DNA from: Pseudobutyrivibrio sp. UBA1225 | GTDB taxonomy: Bacteria > Bacillota > Clostridia > Lachnospirales > Lachnospiraceae | Direction of reading: 5' to 3' | NCBI GenBank assembly: GCA_002309345.1 | Contig: DBWZ01000067.1 | Span: forward strand, 1-64,000 | DNA length: 64,000 nucleotides | Shown here: positions 45,437 through 55,900 of the stretch, piece after piece | Numbering within the stretch: position 1 is the first letter of the stretch | Layout: each line of letters opens with the position of its first letter | Made by a program: the position numbers and the translations under genes | The notes under the pieces: model-generated | The model's input: the letters and a program-made list of their open reading frames with translations, nothing else | What the model was told of the DNA's origin: nothing | The model's database searches: none

Positions 45437-45946
45437 TTACGATTTCTTTTCTGTAAGCACCAGGCTCATACTACGGCCTTCAATCTTAGGTGCCTTTTCC
45501 ACTACTGCAATCTCGGCAAGTGCCTCAGCAAAATCATCAAGGATGTGCTTTGAGGACTGCATGTGAGCCATCTCACGACCACGGAAACGAAGTGTTACCT
45601 TAACCTTGTCGCCCTTTGAGATGAACTTTCTTGCTGCATTAATCTTTGTGTTCATATCATTAGCATCGATGTTTGGAGACATACGAATCTCTTTAACCTC
45701 GACAACGTGCTGTTTCTTTTTGGCTTCCTTTTCCCTGCGTGCCTGCTCGTAACGGAATTTGCCGTAATCTACTATCTTGCACACTGGTGGATTTGCCTTT
45801 GGTGAAATCTTAACGAGATCTAAGCCCTCGTCATCTGCAAGTTTTTGTGCTTCTCTAGCTGACATAATGCCAAGCTGTTCCCCATCTGAACCGATTACAC
45901 GAACTTCTTTGTCGCGTATCTGCTCATTAATCATAAAATCGCTAAT
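45437..45946 (-). CDS. infC: Translation initiation factor IF-3, AUU start
   Basis: 169 aa from an ATT codon at 45946. IF-3 N domain ([23 protein letters not shown]), linker and C domain ([18 protein letters not shown]). The only good RBS, GGAGG at 45954-45958, is 7 bases from this ATT but 19 bases from the first ATG (45934). Starting at ATT adds ISDF, which matches the N-terminus I recall for other Firmicute IF-3 proteins (MISKDFIINEQIR). AUU is the known start of infC in E. coli and allows IF-3 to repress its own synthesis. If the ATG were used the protein would be 165 aa. Confidence 0.88.
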   Translation of the reverse strand: MSDFMINEQIRDKEVRVIGSDGEQLGIMSAREAQKLADDEGLDLVKISPKANPPVCKIVDYGKFRYEQARREKEAKKKQHVVEVKEIRMSPNIDANDMNTKINAARKFISKGDKVKVTLRFRGREMAHMQSSKHILDDFAEALAEIAVVEKAPKIEGRSMSLVLTEKKS

Positions 45947-45953
45947 GGTAATA

Positions 45954-45958
45954 CCTCC
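45954..45958 (-). promoter_or_regulatory. RBS that decides the infC start
   Basis: GGAGG on the minus strand. Spacing of 7 bases to ATT at 45944-45946 is ideal; 19 bases to ATG at 45932-45934 is too far. Confidence 0.8.
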
Positions 45959-45963
45959 AAATC

Positions 45964-46090
45964 AAAAAAAATAGTGGATACAGAATATCCACCATAAATC
46001 ATCACAAATCAAAGTTTGTGCGAAATATAAGACCCGAGTCACAGTACTCATACGTGCTAAGGTGAGAGTGGATACTCTACTTTGTTTTCA
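45964..46090 (-). promoter_or_regulatory. L20-type autoregulatory leader with attenuator
   Basis: The 5' leader of infC-rpmI-rplT ends in a terminator: stem GTGGATA / TATCCAC (45974-45992) followed by a run of T residues (45964-45970) directly before the infC RBS. Upstream, AGAGTATCCAC (46068-46078) can pair over 11 bases (one G-U) with the left arm and first loop bases of that terminator (45982-45992), forming an antiterminator. Between them are smaller hairpins (CACAAA/TTTGTG and GAGT/ACTC). This matches the known logic of L20 leaders in Firmicutes, where L20 binding favours termination. The L20 binding site itself I infer rather than see. Confidence 0.75.
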
Positions 46091-46100
46091 CAACATTGAT

Positions 46101-46129
46101 AATTTATCACATAAATTAGTCAACGTCAA
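46101..46129 (-). promoter_or_regulatory. Probable promoter of infC-rpmI-rplT
   Basis: Minus strand: -35 TTGACG (46124-46129), 17-base spacer, -10 TAAATT (46101-46106). The expected RNA start is just before the antiterminator arm, consistent with the leader model. Confidence 0.5.
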
Positions 46130-46142
46130 CAATTTTTAAAAA

Positions 46143-46964
46143 TTAATTAAGAATAAATTTTTCAATTACTTCCGCAACTGCTCCTTCATTGTTGTTGGCG
46201 GTTGTAATATAATCGGCTTGCTCTTTAAGCTCTGGGCGGCCATTTATAACCGCACAGCCAACTTTTGCCATTGATACCATGCTGATGTCATTTCGTTCGT
46301 CGCCGCATGCAACTGTATTATCACGTGGGATATTTAAATAATCCGCAAGCTTAAGCAATCCTTGTCCCTTCCCAGAGTTAAGCGGAACATACTCCAAAAA
46401 AGCCACATTAGAGAACATACTATTAAAATATTTTGAAGTTTCATCAAAATGAGCCTCTTCGAAATCGTGTAATGCTTTGTGATTTGCAAAATTAACAGCC
46501 ATAATTTTAGTTAAATCACGGCCCTTTAACAGTTCAACATCCCTAAGGACAATAACATCTTCTTGGGCTGCAGCACGATATCCATCGGTGTTTTCGTCTT
46601 CACCAAAGCAATATATCTTGCCCTCTTCAAATGCAATCGCTGTAAGTCCAGCTTCTAAAATCTTAGTTAATAATTCAAGCGCCGCATCATTGTCTAAGTA
46701 ATCACCAAAAAGATTTTTCTTTTGAAAAGCATCATATCCTATCGATCCTTGAAAGCTAAGGAAATATACATTCTCTCGTGAAAAAACTGAATATGAACTA
46801 AGCATATTTTCGATAATGTGTGAAGGACGTCCGGTGTCAACTGCCAGTACATGACCTTCATCCAACATTTGGTTAAGTGCATTGATGTTTCTTTCGCAGA
46901 TTGATTTATCATCTGCAAATAATGTGTCATCCAAGTCAACTGCAAGTATTTTTGTGTTACTCAT
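46143..46964 (-). CDS. HAD-superfamily Cof-type phosphatase
   Basis: 273 aa. HAD motif I DLDDTLFAD (about 10-18), motif II near VDTGR, motif IV in VACGDERNDISM, with the C2B cap of the Cof family. Such enzymes dephosphorylate sugar phosphates, FMN or phospho-cofactors; the substrate is not evident. Overlaps the ppk stop by 8 bases and is the last gene of the long run beginning at the bactofilin. I see no terminator before the infC promoter. Confidence 0.9.
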   Translation of the reverse strand: MSNTKILAVDLDDTLFADDKSICERNINALNQMLDEGHVLAVDTGRPSHIIENMLSSYSVFSRENVYFLSFQGSIGYDAFQKKNLFGDYLDNDAALELLTKILEAGLTAIAFEEGKIYCFGEDENTDGYRAAAQEDVIVLRDVELLKGRDLTKIMAVNFANHKALHDFEEAHFDETSKYFNSMFSNVAFLEYVPLNSGKGQGLLKLADYLNIPRDNTVACGDERNDISMVSMAKVGCAVINGRPELKEQADYITTANNNEGAVAEVIEKFILN

Positions 46965-49119
46965 TAAAAACCTCGTTTGCGAGCCTTGGTATGAAAATTC
47001 GCTTTTTCGAATAATCTGCTATAGGCTCAGTATTTCTTTTTGCCTCTTTACAGAAGGTGTCTTGAGCACCAACAGGCTTTTTTCCTCTTTGAGGTTTTAC
47101 TTTAACATAATTTCCTTCATCTGTCATCATGTAAGCTTTAAGAGTATCTGCAAGCTGAACATCAAGAATATGCTTCACCTGCTCTTTCAGGATTTGATCC
47201 TCAACAGGGAACATTATCTCCACTCTTCTATCGAGATTTCTAGGCATCCAATCAGCAGAGCCCATAAAAATATCCTCGCTACCACTATTATAGAAATAGA
47301 ATATTCTAGCATGTTCAAGATAGGTACCAACAATCGAAGAAACCTGTATATTCTCACTTACACCAGGGATGCCTGTTCGCAAGCAGCAAATCCCCCTTAC
47401 AATAAGATGAATCTTTACTCCTGCATTGCTTGCCTCGTAAAGCTTTTCTATTATTTCTTTGTCGCAAAGAGAATTCATCTTGGCAATGATGATTGCCTCC
47501 TTGCCGTTTTTTGCATGATTAATCTCTCGATTAATTAATGAAACAAAAGTATTTCTAAGCCAAAGTGGCGCAACTACAAGCTTGTTCCATGCAGCGGGCT
47601 CAGAATAGCCTGAAAGCATGTTGAATACAGCGGTCGCATCCTCTCCGTAGGATTCCTGACAGGTGAGCATACCGCAATCTGTGTAAAGCTTTGCCGTGGA
47701 ATCGTTGTAGTTTCCTGTGCCAAGATGGACATACCTTCTGATACCATCCTCTTCTCTTCGGACAACTAAAGCAATCTTGCAATGAGTCTTCAGTCCCACC
47801 AAACCATAGATAACATGGCAGCCAGCTTTTTCAAGCTTCTTAGCCCAAATGATGTTGTTTTCCTCATCAAATCTAGCTTTAAGCTCTACAAGAACTGTAA
47901 CCTGCTTGCCGTTTTCAGCTGCATGGGCAAGACTTGCAATGATTGGAGAATTACCACTCACTCTATAAAGCGTCTGTTTAATAGCAAGGACCTGAGAATC
48001 AAAGGCCGCCTGAGCGATAAAATCTACAACGGGATCAAAGGACTCATATGGATGATGCAGCAAAATATCGCCTGCTTTAATCTGATCAAAAATACTTTCG
48101 CCTGCTTTGAGACGTGGATTATCCTGTGGCTTAAACTGAGGCAAACGCAAATCTCCATGACCTTCTATGCCGTATAGCTTCATTAAAAAAGTAAGATCTA
48201 TAGGACCCTTGATTTTATAAATATCAATTTCGTTAACGCCTAAGTTTTTCTTGAGTATGGAAAGAAGCTTTTTATCAACAGTAGATTCCACTTCTAACCT
48301 AATAACTTCGCCCCACTGACGAGATTTTATTTGCTTTTCGATTTCACGAAGTAAATCTTCGGCACCCTCCTCGTCAATTGAAAAATCTGCATTACGCATG
48401 ATTCGATAAGGCGAAGCTGTAACAACGTTATAATTTAAGAAAAGCTTGTCCATGTTTCTTTCTATAACCTGCTCAAGTAGAATAAAACAATCGTGTCCAC
48501 CCTTGTCCGCAGGTAAAGAAATAAACCTAGGCAATACAGAGGGCACCTGAACAGTAGCAAACTCAACATCATCATTATCCGCCCCTGCCATCTTGGAATC
48601 CTTTTTCTTTTCAATAAGCGCGCCTATGTTTAGAGACTTATTTCTAATGAGAGGAAATGGTCTAGATGCATCAAAAGCCATAGGCGTAAGAACAGGATAA
48701 ATGTGACTCATGAAAAATGAATCGATATACTTCAATTGATTTTCATTTAAATCCTCATATTTTTCATAAAGAATAATCCCACTTTCCTTTAGTATCGGAG
48801 TAAGAGATTTGTTATAGGTGTTGTATTGAAAATCTACAAGCTCTCTGGTCTTTTCATTAATTGCAATCAGCTGCATAGTTGGAGTCATTCCTGCAATATC
48901 AGGCTTGGTGTAGCCAGCATGTTCCATATCCTTTAAAGATGCAACTCTAACCATGAAAAACTCATCTAGATTCGAAGATGTGATGCTGACAAATTTAAGG
49001 CGCTCCAAAATAGGCAAGTTCTTGTTGGTTGCCTCATTTAAAACTCTAAGCTCAAATTTTAACCAGCTTAGTTCTCTATTGTCGTAGTACTTAGGATCTG
49101 AAATATTGATGCGTGCCAT
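46957..49119 (-). CDS. ppk: Polyphosphate kinase 1
   Basis: 720 aa. Membrane-associated enzyme that builds polyphosphate from ATP and can run backwards. Domains N, head, C1 and C2 all present: YYDNRELSWLKFELRVLNEA at the N-terminus, KQTLYRVSGNSPI, the phospho-histidine region VIYGLVGLKTHCKIALVVRR, and HLGTGNYND. Full length. Sits 8 bases after the Ppx-like gene, so synthesis and breakdown of polyphosphate are co-transcribed. Confidence 0.96.
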   Translation of the reverse strand: MARINISDPKYYDNRELSWLKFELRVLNEATNKNLPILERLKFVSITSSNLDEFFMVRVASLKDMEHAGYTKPDIAGMTPTMQLIAINEKTRELVDFQYNTYNKSLTPILKESGIILYEKYEDLNENQLKYIDSFFMSHIYPVLTPMAFDASRPFPLIRNKSLNIGALIEKKKDSKMAGADNDDVEFATVQVPSVLPRFISLPADKGGHDCFILLEQVIERNMDKLFLNYNVVTASPYRIMRNADFSIDEEGAEDLLREIEKQIKSRQWGEVIRLEVESTVDKKLLSILKKNLGVNEIDIYKIKGPIDLTFLMKLYGIEGHGDLRLPQFKPQDNPRLKAGESIFDQIKAGDILLHHPYESFDPVVDFIAQAAFDSQVLAIKQTLYRVSGNSPIIASLAHAAENGKQVTVLVELKARFDEENNIIWAKKLEKAGCHVIYGLVGLKTHCKIALVVRREEDGIRRYVHLGTGNYNDSTAKLYTDCGMLTCQESYGEDATAVFNMLSGYSEPAAWNKLVVAPLWLRNTFVSLINREINHAKNGKEAIIIAKMNSLCDKEIIEKLYEASNAGVKIHLIVRGICCLRTGIPGVSENIQVSSIVGTYLEHARIFYFYNSGSEDIFMGSADWMPRNLDRRVEIMFPVEDQILKEQVKHILDVQLADTLKAYMMTDEGNYVKVKPQRGKKPVGAQDTFCKEAKRNTEPIADYSKKRIFIPRLANEVFNE

Positions 49120-49127
49120 ATTACCTC

Positions 49128-50651
49128 CTAAACTCTAACATTTTCTCTAAGAACTGGTTTGATTGAAAAGATTTCTTCAAAGAAGTCTGCGTTCTTTTTA
49201 AACAATCCCTTTTCTAAGGCGAGAGATGAATTAGCTTCAATTGTAATAACAAGCTCTTTGTCCTTCACTCGCATAGAAACATTTTTTATCTTTTGCTTAT
49301 GCGATCTGTCTAATGCATTTGCCACCTTTAAGATAGCAAGTAGTTTTAGGATAGTAAGATACTCTTCTTGAGTAAACTTGTCGGACAAATTCTCATAGGC
49401 TTCTACCGGATTGCGATTAAACTCTACAGTTGTGGCTATTAGCTCTCGTTCTTTGTGCGTGAGACCTAGAATCTCTGAAGTCATAATAATCGTATAAGAA
49501 CAAAATGCCGCTTCCGAGAGACTGATATACTTTCCACAGTCATGTAAAATTGCAATACATTGCATCAAAATACGCTGACGCTTACCCAAACCGTGATACT
49601 TTTTCATCGCGTCAAAAATCTCACCAGAAAGCTTGAATAAAGCCTTCAAATGTGGTTGATAGCTATCGTATCTTTTGGCTATAGACCATGCGGCTGTAAT
49701 TATATCGTTTTCAAAATTATGGCTAGATGTAAGCCACTTCTTTTGATAACAATGATTTAAGGCCATACCTTCACATACAGAAACGCCAGGAGCGAAAACT
49801 ATCTCTGGCTTTAATGTCTCCGCCAAGGTTTTGTAAAGCATAACCAGTGGTTCGATAAGATTTTCGTTATCGAGATATAAGTCATTTTCTATTTCAAAGT
49901 TTTTGATGTATTGTTTATTTAGTTTATCAAGGAACTCTAAGTATTCTTTTGTCTTGATTTTTTTGGATGAAAAATTAGTAACTCGCTCAGCAATGGTGCT
50001 CACCTGCACACCCAGTAATATCATATACTTAGGCTCAATGTCTCGCAGAAACATTGTTTTAAATACCTCTAATTCTTTGTACATCATCTCGTAAATTTGA
50101 TCGATTGATGAGCCAGCTGTTGTCCCTAACTTTTTAAGGTTTTCACTGACTGAAACTGTTCCTAAAGACAGATGTTGAGTTGTAATAATTTTGCCTTTTG
50201 AAAATAAGGTGATTTGCAATGAAACACCACCAATATCCACCAGCACAGCTGATTCATTGATGATATCATCAAAGTCTTTGGTAGAAGTAACGGCCTGATA
50301 GCCCAAGAATCTCTGCTCAGAATTAGAAATAACCTCTACCGAAAAGCCTGTATGTATTTTGATTTGTTCTAAAACAACAAGGGCATTACTTGCTTGCCTA
50401 ATATTAGGCCCAGCTACAACTGAAAATGAATCAACACGATAGCTATCTATAGCTCTTTTCATATCTAGCAAAACATGGCATAGCTTATCTACTGTTTCTT
50501 GCAAAATTCGCCCTTTACTGAGAACATCTCGAATTATATCGGACTGTATTTTGATGGTATCTATTGTCTTGATACCCTTTTGCTTGTTGATTTCAAATAC
50601 TTTCATTGTAGTCTCGTAGGACCCAATATAAATGCTTGCAAATAATTTCAT
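49128..50651 (-). CDS. Ppx/GppA-type phosphatase with C-terminal HD domain
   Basis: 507 aa. The N-terminal part (about 1-300) has the actin-like Ppx/GppA fold: YIGSYETTMKVFEI, NSEQRFLGYQAV and VDIGGVSLQITLF. The C-terminal part (about 310-480) is an HD domain with IAILHDCGKYIS. The architecture is that of exopolyphosphatases and pppGpp phosphohydrolases. The neighbouring ppk favours exopolyphosphatase. The catalytic loop VDIGGVS has Gly-Val where many have GGGS/GGAS, which might lower activity. RBS before the ATG is weak (GGTGGGG). Confidence 0.85.
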   Translation of the reverse strand: MKLFASIYIGSYETTMKVFEINKQKGIKTIDTIKIQSDIIRDVLSKGRILQETVDKLCHVLLDMKRAIDSYRVDSFSVVAGPNIRQASNALVVLEQIKIHTGFSVEVISNSEQRFLGYQAVTSTKDFDDIINESAVLVDIGGVSLQITLFSKGKIITTQHLSLGTVSVSENLKKLGTTAGSSIDQIYEMMYKELEVFKTMFLRDIEPKYMILLGVQVSTIAERVTNFSSKKIKTKEYLEFLDKLNKQYIKNFEIENDLYLDNENLIEPLVMLYKTLAETLKPEIVFAPGVSVCEGMALNHCYQKKWLTSSHNFENDIITAAWSIAKRYDSYQPHLKALFKLSGEIFDAMKKYHGLGKRQRILMQCIAILHDCGKYISLSEAAFCSYTIIMTSEILGLTHKERELIATTVEFNRNPVEAYENLSDKFTQEEYLTILKLLAILKVANALDRSHKQKIKNVSMRVKDKELVITIEANSSLALEKGLFKKNADFFEEIFSIKPVLRENVRV

Positions 50652-50699
50652 ATCCCCACCAACCTATTTTTATTTTCCTAAGATTCTAGAAAACAATAC

Positions 50700-51836
50700 T
50701 TAATAGTTTCCTAGAATTCTAAGATTTACACACTCCTCCTCAAGTCCAATCAAAGCATTTTTCACCGCCTCATCGTTAAGGTTGCCATCAATATCAATAA
50801 AGAATCGATATTGCCAATTAACACCTTTGATAGGTCTAGATTCAATTCTGTTCATATTGATACCGTTGAACATTAGGTTTGATAATACCCTGTAAAGACT
50901 TCCTGGCTCATGTGGAATCTCTAGGCAAAAACTGATGCTATCGGCCTTGCTCTTGTATTTTTTATCCTTTGAAACAATAATAAATCTTGTCTCGTTATTT
51001 TTGTTGTCCTGAATTGATTCTTCTAATACATCTAAATCATACAAAATAGCATTGTACTTGCTGCCAATTGCTGCCTGTGTGATGTCTTTGTCGTCACGGA
51101 TTTTCTGTGCGCTGACAGCTGTATTGTGTAAGTTCTTAACATCCCAATCCATATGCTGTGTGCGAATATACTCATCGCACTGTGCTATTGCTTTTGGATG
51201 AGAATAAACTGTTTTGATATCAGAAATCTTGGCTCCCTTTACACCTAATAGTGCATGATTAACCTTGAGAATCTGCTCGCCAATAATCGCCACGTTGTAT
51301 TCAGAGAGCAAATCAAAGTTTTCTTCTATGGAACCAGCAAGACTGTTTTCTATAGGTAGTACCGCATAATCCGCCTGGCCATTTGTGATAGCATCCATAG
51401 CATCACGCCATGTTTCAACGTGGAAGCTGTCCTTCATGTTGTCCTTAAAAAACTCTAGCATGGCAAGCTGGGAATATGCACCCTCAACACCTTGAAAACA
51501 AACAACGGCGTCAGAAAAATCAAACTCTCCTACCTCTTTGAAGCCCATGTTAAAGTTTGCTCCATTCTCACGAAGTATAGCAAACTGTTTCTTTCGACTA
51601 ATCGACATTATCTGTGTGTAAAGTTCTTTGACTGCCTGTTGATTGAAATGTCCATCTACATATGATGAAAGCTTACCTAACTTTTCATCTTCTCGTGCTT
51701 TATCGTATACCTTTTTGCCTGTGGAAATTTTGTATTCTGCTACCTGGCAGGCTAACTCCATTCTCTTTAAAAATAAATCTAAAATCTGTTTGTCTACTGT
51801 ATCAATTTCTACTCTAATGTCTGTTAAGTCTCTCAT
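50700..51836 (-). CDS. pheA: Bifunctional chorismate mutase / prephenate dehydratase
   Basis: 378 aa. AroQ chorismate mutase (about 1-85, with RVEIDTVDKQILDLFLKRM), prephenate dehydratase (about 110-290, with GVEGAYSQLA, ENSLAGSI and NNETRFIIV) and an ACT domain (about 300-378, with PGSLYRVL and the ESRP feedback signature). Commits chorismate to phenylalanine and complements the tyrA-aroA pair. Co-transcribed with the genes on both sides. Confidence 0.96.
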   Translation of the reverse strand: MRDLTDIRVEIDTVDKQILDLFLKRMELACQVAEYKISTGKKVYDKAREDEKLGKLSSYVDGHFNQQAVKELYTQIMSISRKKQFAILRENGANFNMGFKEVGEFDFSDAVVCFQGVEGAYSQLAMLEFFKDNMKDSFHVETWRDAMDAITNGQADYAVLPIENSLAGSIEENFDLLSEYNVAIIGEQILKVNHALLGVKGAKISDIKTVYSHPKAIAQCDEYIRTQHMDWDVKNLHNTAVSAQKIRDDKDITQAAIGSKYNAILYDLDVLEESIQDNKNNETRFIIVSKDKKYKSKADSISFCLEIPHEPGSLYRVLSNLMFNGINMNRIESRPIKGVNWQYRFFIDIDGNLNDEAVKNALIGLEEECVNLRILGNY

Positions 51837-51855
51837 AAGTCTCCTAAAATTTAAG

Positions 51856-52881
51856 TTATTCTTCTACTGATAAAATAGGTGGATCAAAAATTCCTATTTC
51901 AGTGCTACCAAGCTTACAATGGTATGTTCTTTCCGTAAAGAAATCTGCAAAATAAACATACTTGCTGGTAACGTTTATGTTATTGAATTCACCCTCCATA
52001 AGAAGGATTTCTTCTCCTGATTCGAGGTCGACTCTATATAATCCATCAGGGGCTCCCTTTATCGATTGATAATATAAATATTTGCCCGCAATATTGTAGT
52101 CAGACGAGCCAAAAGATGTAATTGCTGTCTTGTCTCCGCCGCCTAAAGGTCCTTTATAGATGCGGTTGTTGTCATCTAAATCCATAAAGTATACTTCACT
52201 TCCAACAACAGTTGGCATCCAAAGATTTTCAGCCGAAACAAAAGCCGAATCCTTTGAATCAAGATTGAACTTATGTAAATTATGATCGTTAGTAACGCCG
52301 GAATAATAAAGCTTGTCACCAATCATACAACGCGGATCGAGAGATTCAGTTGAAAGCTGATGCTTATCCTCGCCATCGATTCCTACGCTATACAAAGTTG
52401 TAGCCTCCTCAGGCTCATAATGCAAGTATATCACTCTATTTCCAGACAATGACAGGCAATTACATATTGCATCATCCAAAATCTTAACCTTTTTATTGCT
52501 CTTTGTCATACGGCACAAGCTGTCAACATTAACATTAAGGAATCCTAGCTGTGAATTGTCTCGATATTTTTCTCCATTTCGGCTGTAATACAAATAGTAT
52601 TTGTCGGCGTTAAGATAATAAACAGAATCATTGGCAATATATTCTATATCACTTTCATCTGGATTCATCTTGTATAATCGGTCAGAATCGTTTGGATTAG
52701 CAAAATATACAACTCCCTCTGTTTCGCAAAATAGCCCATTACCATACAGATTTCCTATCGTATTTCCGTTAACCAAGTCTTCGTTGTAATGGGTTACAGT
52801 ATTTATATACTTGTAATAGCCCAAACCACCAACAATACCTAAAAACACTATCAAAATAATGATTCTACGTATTACCTTCAT
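51856..52881 (-). CDS. Membrane-anchored beta-propeller-like protein (DUF5050 type)
   Basis: 341 aa. A membrane segment (about 5-23) followed by an extracytoplasmic domain made of repeated blades of the type VYFANPNDSDRLYKMNPD, YLYYSRNGEKY, LYYSGVTNDHNLHKFNLD and KYLYYQSIKGAPDGLYRVD. These repeats resemble DUF5050/propeller lipoproteins of clostridia. Function unknown. The ATG at 52881 is preceded by GGAGGG; an adjacent GTG could also serve. It lies between polC and pheA in one direction, 20-30 bases from each. Confidence 0.8.
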   Translation of the reverse strand: MKVIRRIIILIVFLGIVGGLGYYKYINTVTHYNEDLVNGNTIGNLYGNGLFCETEGVVYFANPNDSDRLYKMNPDESDIEYIANDSVYYLNADKYYLYYSRNGEKYRDNSQLGFLNVNVDSLCRMTKSNKKVKILDDAICNCLSLSGNRVIYLHYEPEEATTLYSVGIDGEDKHQLSTESLDPRCMIGDKLYYSGVTNDHNLHKFNLDSKDSAFVSAENLWMPTVVGSEVYFMDLDDNNRIYKGPLGGGDKTAITSFGSSDYNIAGKYLYYQSIKGAPDGLYRVDLESGEEILLMEGEFNNINVTSKYVYFADFFTERTYHCKLGSTEIGIFDPPILSVEE

Positions 52882-52908
52882 CACTAGCCCTCCCCAAATT
52901 ACGCTAAG

Positions 52909-55900
52909 TTAAAAGAAATCAAATAATGAAAGCTGATTAGATTTTGGCAAATCAGAAACAATTCCAAGTTCAATCATCTTATCAAGAATAGTTTGCGAAA
53001 CCTTGCCGCGGTCACGGATTTCATCCTGAGACAAGAACTTGCCTTGAGATGCCGCTATTGCAAGCTGCTCCGCAGCCTTGTCACCCATTCCCGAAATAAC
53101 ATTGAATGGAGGAAGAAGCTTCCCATCTACTATTTTAAAGTATCTTGCGTCAGATTGGTATAGGTCCATAGGTAAAAATTCAAATCCACGGGCATACATT
53201 TCCTGAACAAGACGAAGCGCAATAAGTGCATCCTTGTCTGTAGCAGATGGATTATCCATAGCTTTGATATTTTTAATCTCTTGCTCACACTTTGATTTTC
53301 CTTGACAACACTTCTCATAATCGAAACCGCCTGCGCGAATTGAGAAGAATGCAGCATAATAAGCAAGAGGATAATTAATCTTGCAGTAGGCAACTCGCCA
53401 AGCCATCATAACATAGGCCGCAGCATGAGCCTTCGGGAACATATACTTAATCTTTTCACAGGAACCGATGTACCAATCAGGCACACCATGCTCTTGCATG
53501 TGCTGTCTGTAGGTTGGCCACTCATCACACTTACCCTTTGCTACTACGCCTTTACGAACTCGCTCCATGATTGTAAATGACTCCGCTGGATCAAGTCCCA
53601 TGTGAATCAAGTAAACCATGATATCATCACGAGTACAAATAGCCTCTGTGATGGTTGCAACACCGTTTAGGATAAGATCTTGAGCATTACCTAACCATAC
53701 GTCTGTACCATGGGCAAGACCTGCTATTCGAACCAAGTCGGTAAAATACTTTGGCTTGGCCTCAACAAGCATCTGCATGGCAAAATCAGTACCAAACTCT
53801 GGAATGCCAAGGGTGCCAAGTGGCGTCCCCATGATGTCCTCTGGTTTGATTCCCAGAGCATCTGTACTTTGGAATAATGACATAACAGCCTTGTCGTCAA
53901 AGGGAATTGTTGTTGCATCTATTCCAGTCAAATCCTCAAGACGCTTAATCATAGTAGGATCCAAATGTCCCAAGATATCAAGCTTTAGAAGGTTGGCATC
54001 AATCTTATGGTAATCGAAATGTGTTGTGACAATATCGGTATCCTTGTTGGCAGGATGCTGAACAGGTGTGAAGGAATAAATGTCCTCGCCATTAGGAAGA
54101 ACTACAACACCACCGGGATGCTGGCCTGTGGTAGATTTAACTCCTTCCACCCCTTTTGCTAGTCTAGCGTATTCGGAACGACGCTTTCTCATATCTCGGT
54201 TTGCGTAATATTTGAACACGTAGGTTTCGGCGTTTTTGTCTGCCAAAGTGGAAACTGTACCAGCCTTAAAGGTCTGGCCTTCACCGAAGATAACCTCGGT
54301 GTACTTGTGAGCCTTGGATTGATACTCATTAGAGAAATTAAGATCGATATCAGGCTCCTTATCACCCTTGAATCCAAGGAAGGTTTCAAATGGTATATCA
54401 AAACCATCCTTTACCAATGGCTTGCCGCATTTAGGACAAACCTTATCAGGCATATCCACCCCCGACAATCCCTGATTGACAATCTCGGTAACCTCCGGTC
54501 CATCAAAATCAACATAGTAACAGTTAGGACATCTATAGTGTGGTGGCAAAGGATTAACCTCAGTGATACCTGCCATTGTCGCAGCAAAAGATGATCCAAC
54601 AGAACCACGTGAACCAACCAAATAACCATCCTCGTTGGATTTCCAAACTAGCTTTTGTGCAATAATGTACATAACGGAATATCCATTACCGATGATAGAA
54701 TTAAGCTCTCGTTCAAGTCGTTCTGCAACTATCTGCGGAAGCTCTGGTCCATAGACCTCGTGAGCTTTGGTTTCGCATATACGACGCAAATCCTCCTCGG
54801 AATTTTCAATGACAGGTGGACACTTGTCCGGACGCACCGGATGAATGTACTCACACATATCTGCAATCATATTTGTGTTGTCGACTACAACCTCATGGGC
54901 TTTTGCCAGTCCAAGATAGGCAAATTCCTCAAGCATTTCATCTGTCGAATGAAGATATAAAGGCGCCTGCTGATCTGCATCGTCAAAACCTTTGTTTGCC
55001 ATGATTATTCGACGATAAACCTCATCCTCTGGGTCAAGGAAATGAACATCACAGGTAGCAACAACAGGCTTGTTGAACTCTTCTCCAAGCGCAACAATCT
55101 GTTTATTAATATTCTGTAAATCTGAAATCGTATTGATATCTTCGAACTTAGGAGATCTCAACATAAACTCGTTGTTTCCAACAGGTTGAATCTCCAAATA
55201 ATCGTAAAAGTTGGTAATTCGTGCTATTTCAGAATCATCTCTATGTGAGATGATAGCTTGATAAAGCTCACCAGCCTCGCAGGCACTACCAATAATTAAT
55301 CCCTCTCGGCATTCCTGAAGTAAAGTCTTTGGGACACGTGGGTATCTAGAGTAGTAATTAAGATGAGATTCAGATACAAGCCTATAAAGGTTGATTCGTC
55401 CCAAATCATTCTTGGCTAGCACTATACAGTGATTTGCTCTCATCTTTTTGATCTGCTCCTGCCCTGGCTTTGCCTTGTCGTTGAGCTGAGTAAGATTTGT
55501 AATACCCTCATTTGCAAGCTTATCAATGAATTTGACGAATATCTTGGCTGTGACCTCGGCATCTGCAACCGCGCGGTGATGATGTTCGTTTACAACGCCT
55601 TCTGCTTTACAAACAGCATCAAGATTAAACCTTGCCATGTTTGGATGAAGATACCTCGCCACCTCTATTGTATCCACATATGTATAGTTATATTCGAGAC
55701 CTAACTGCTTGCAATTGTGCTTTATAAAGGATGTATCAAAGCCTGCATTGTGTGCAACAAGAACTGCCCCCTTGCAAAAATCCATAAAACGAGGAAGAAT
55801 CTCATCAATTGTAGGCGCATTAATAACCATATCATCTGTGATAGATGTCACTTCGGTTATACGATATGGAATAGGCACCTTAGGATTGATAAACTCAGAG

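Noticed and set aside
46882..47538. 218-codon plus-strand open frame
   Set aside because: Antisense to the ends of the HAD phosphatase and ppk, no recognisable motif, no RBS; both minus-strand genes are certain.
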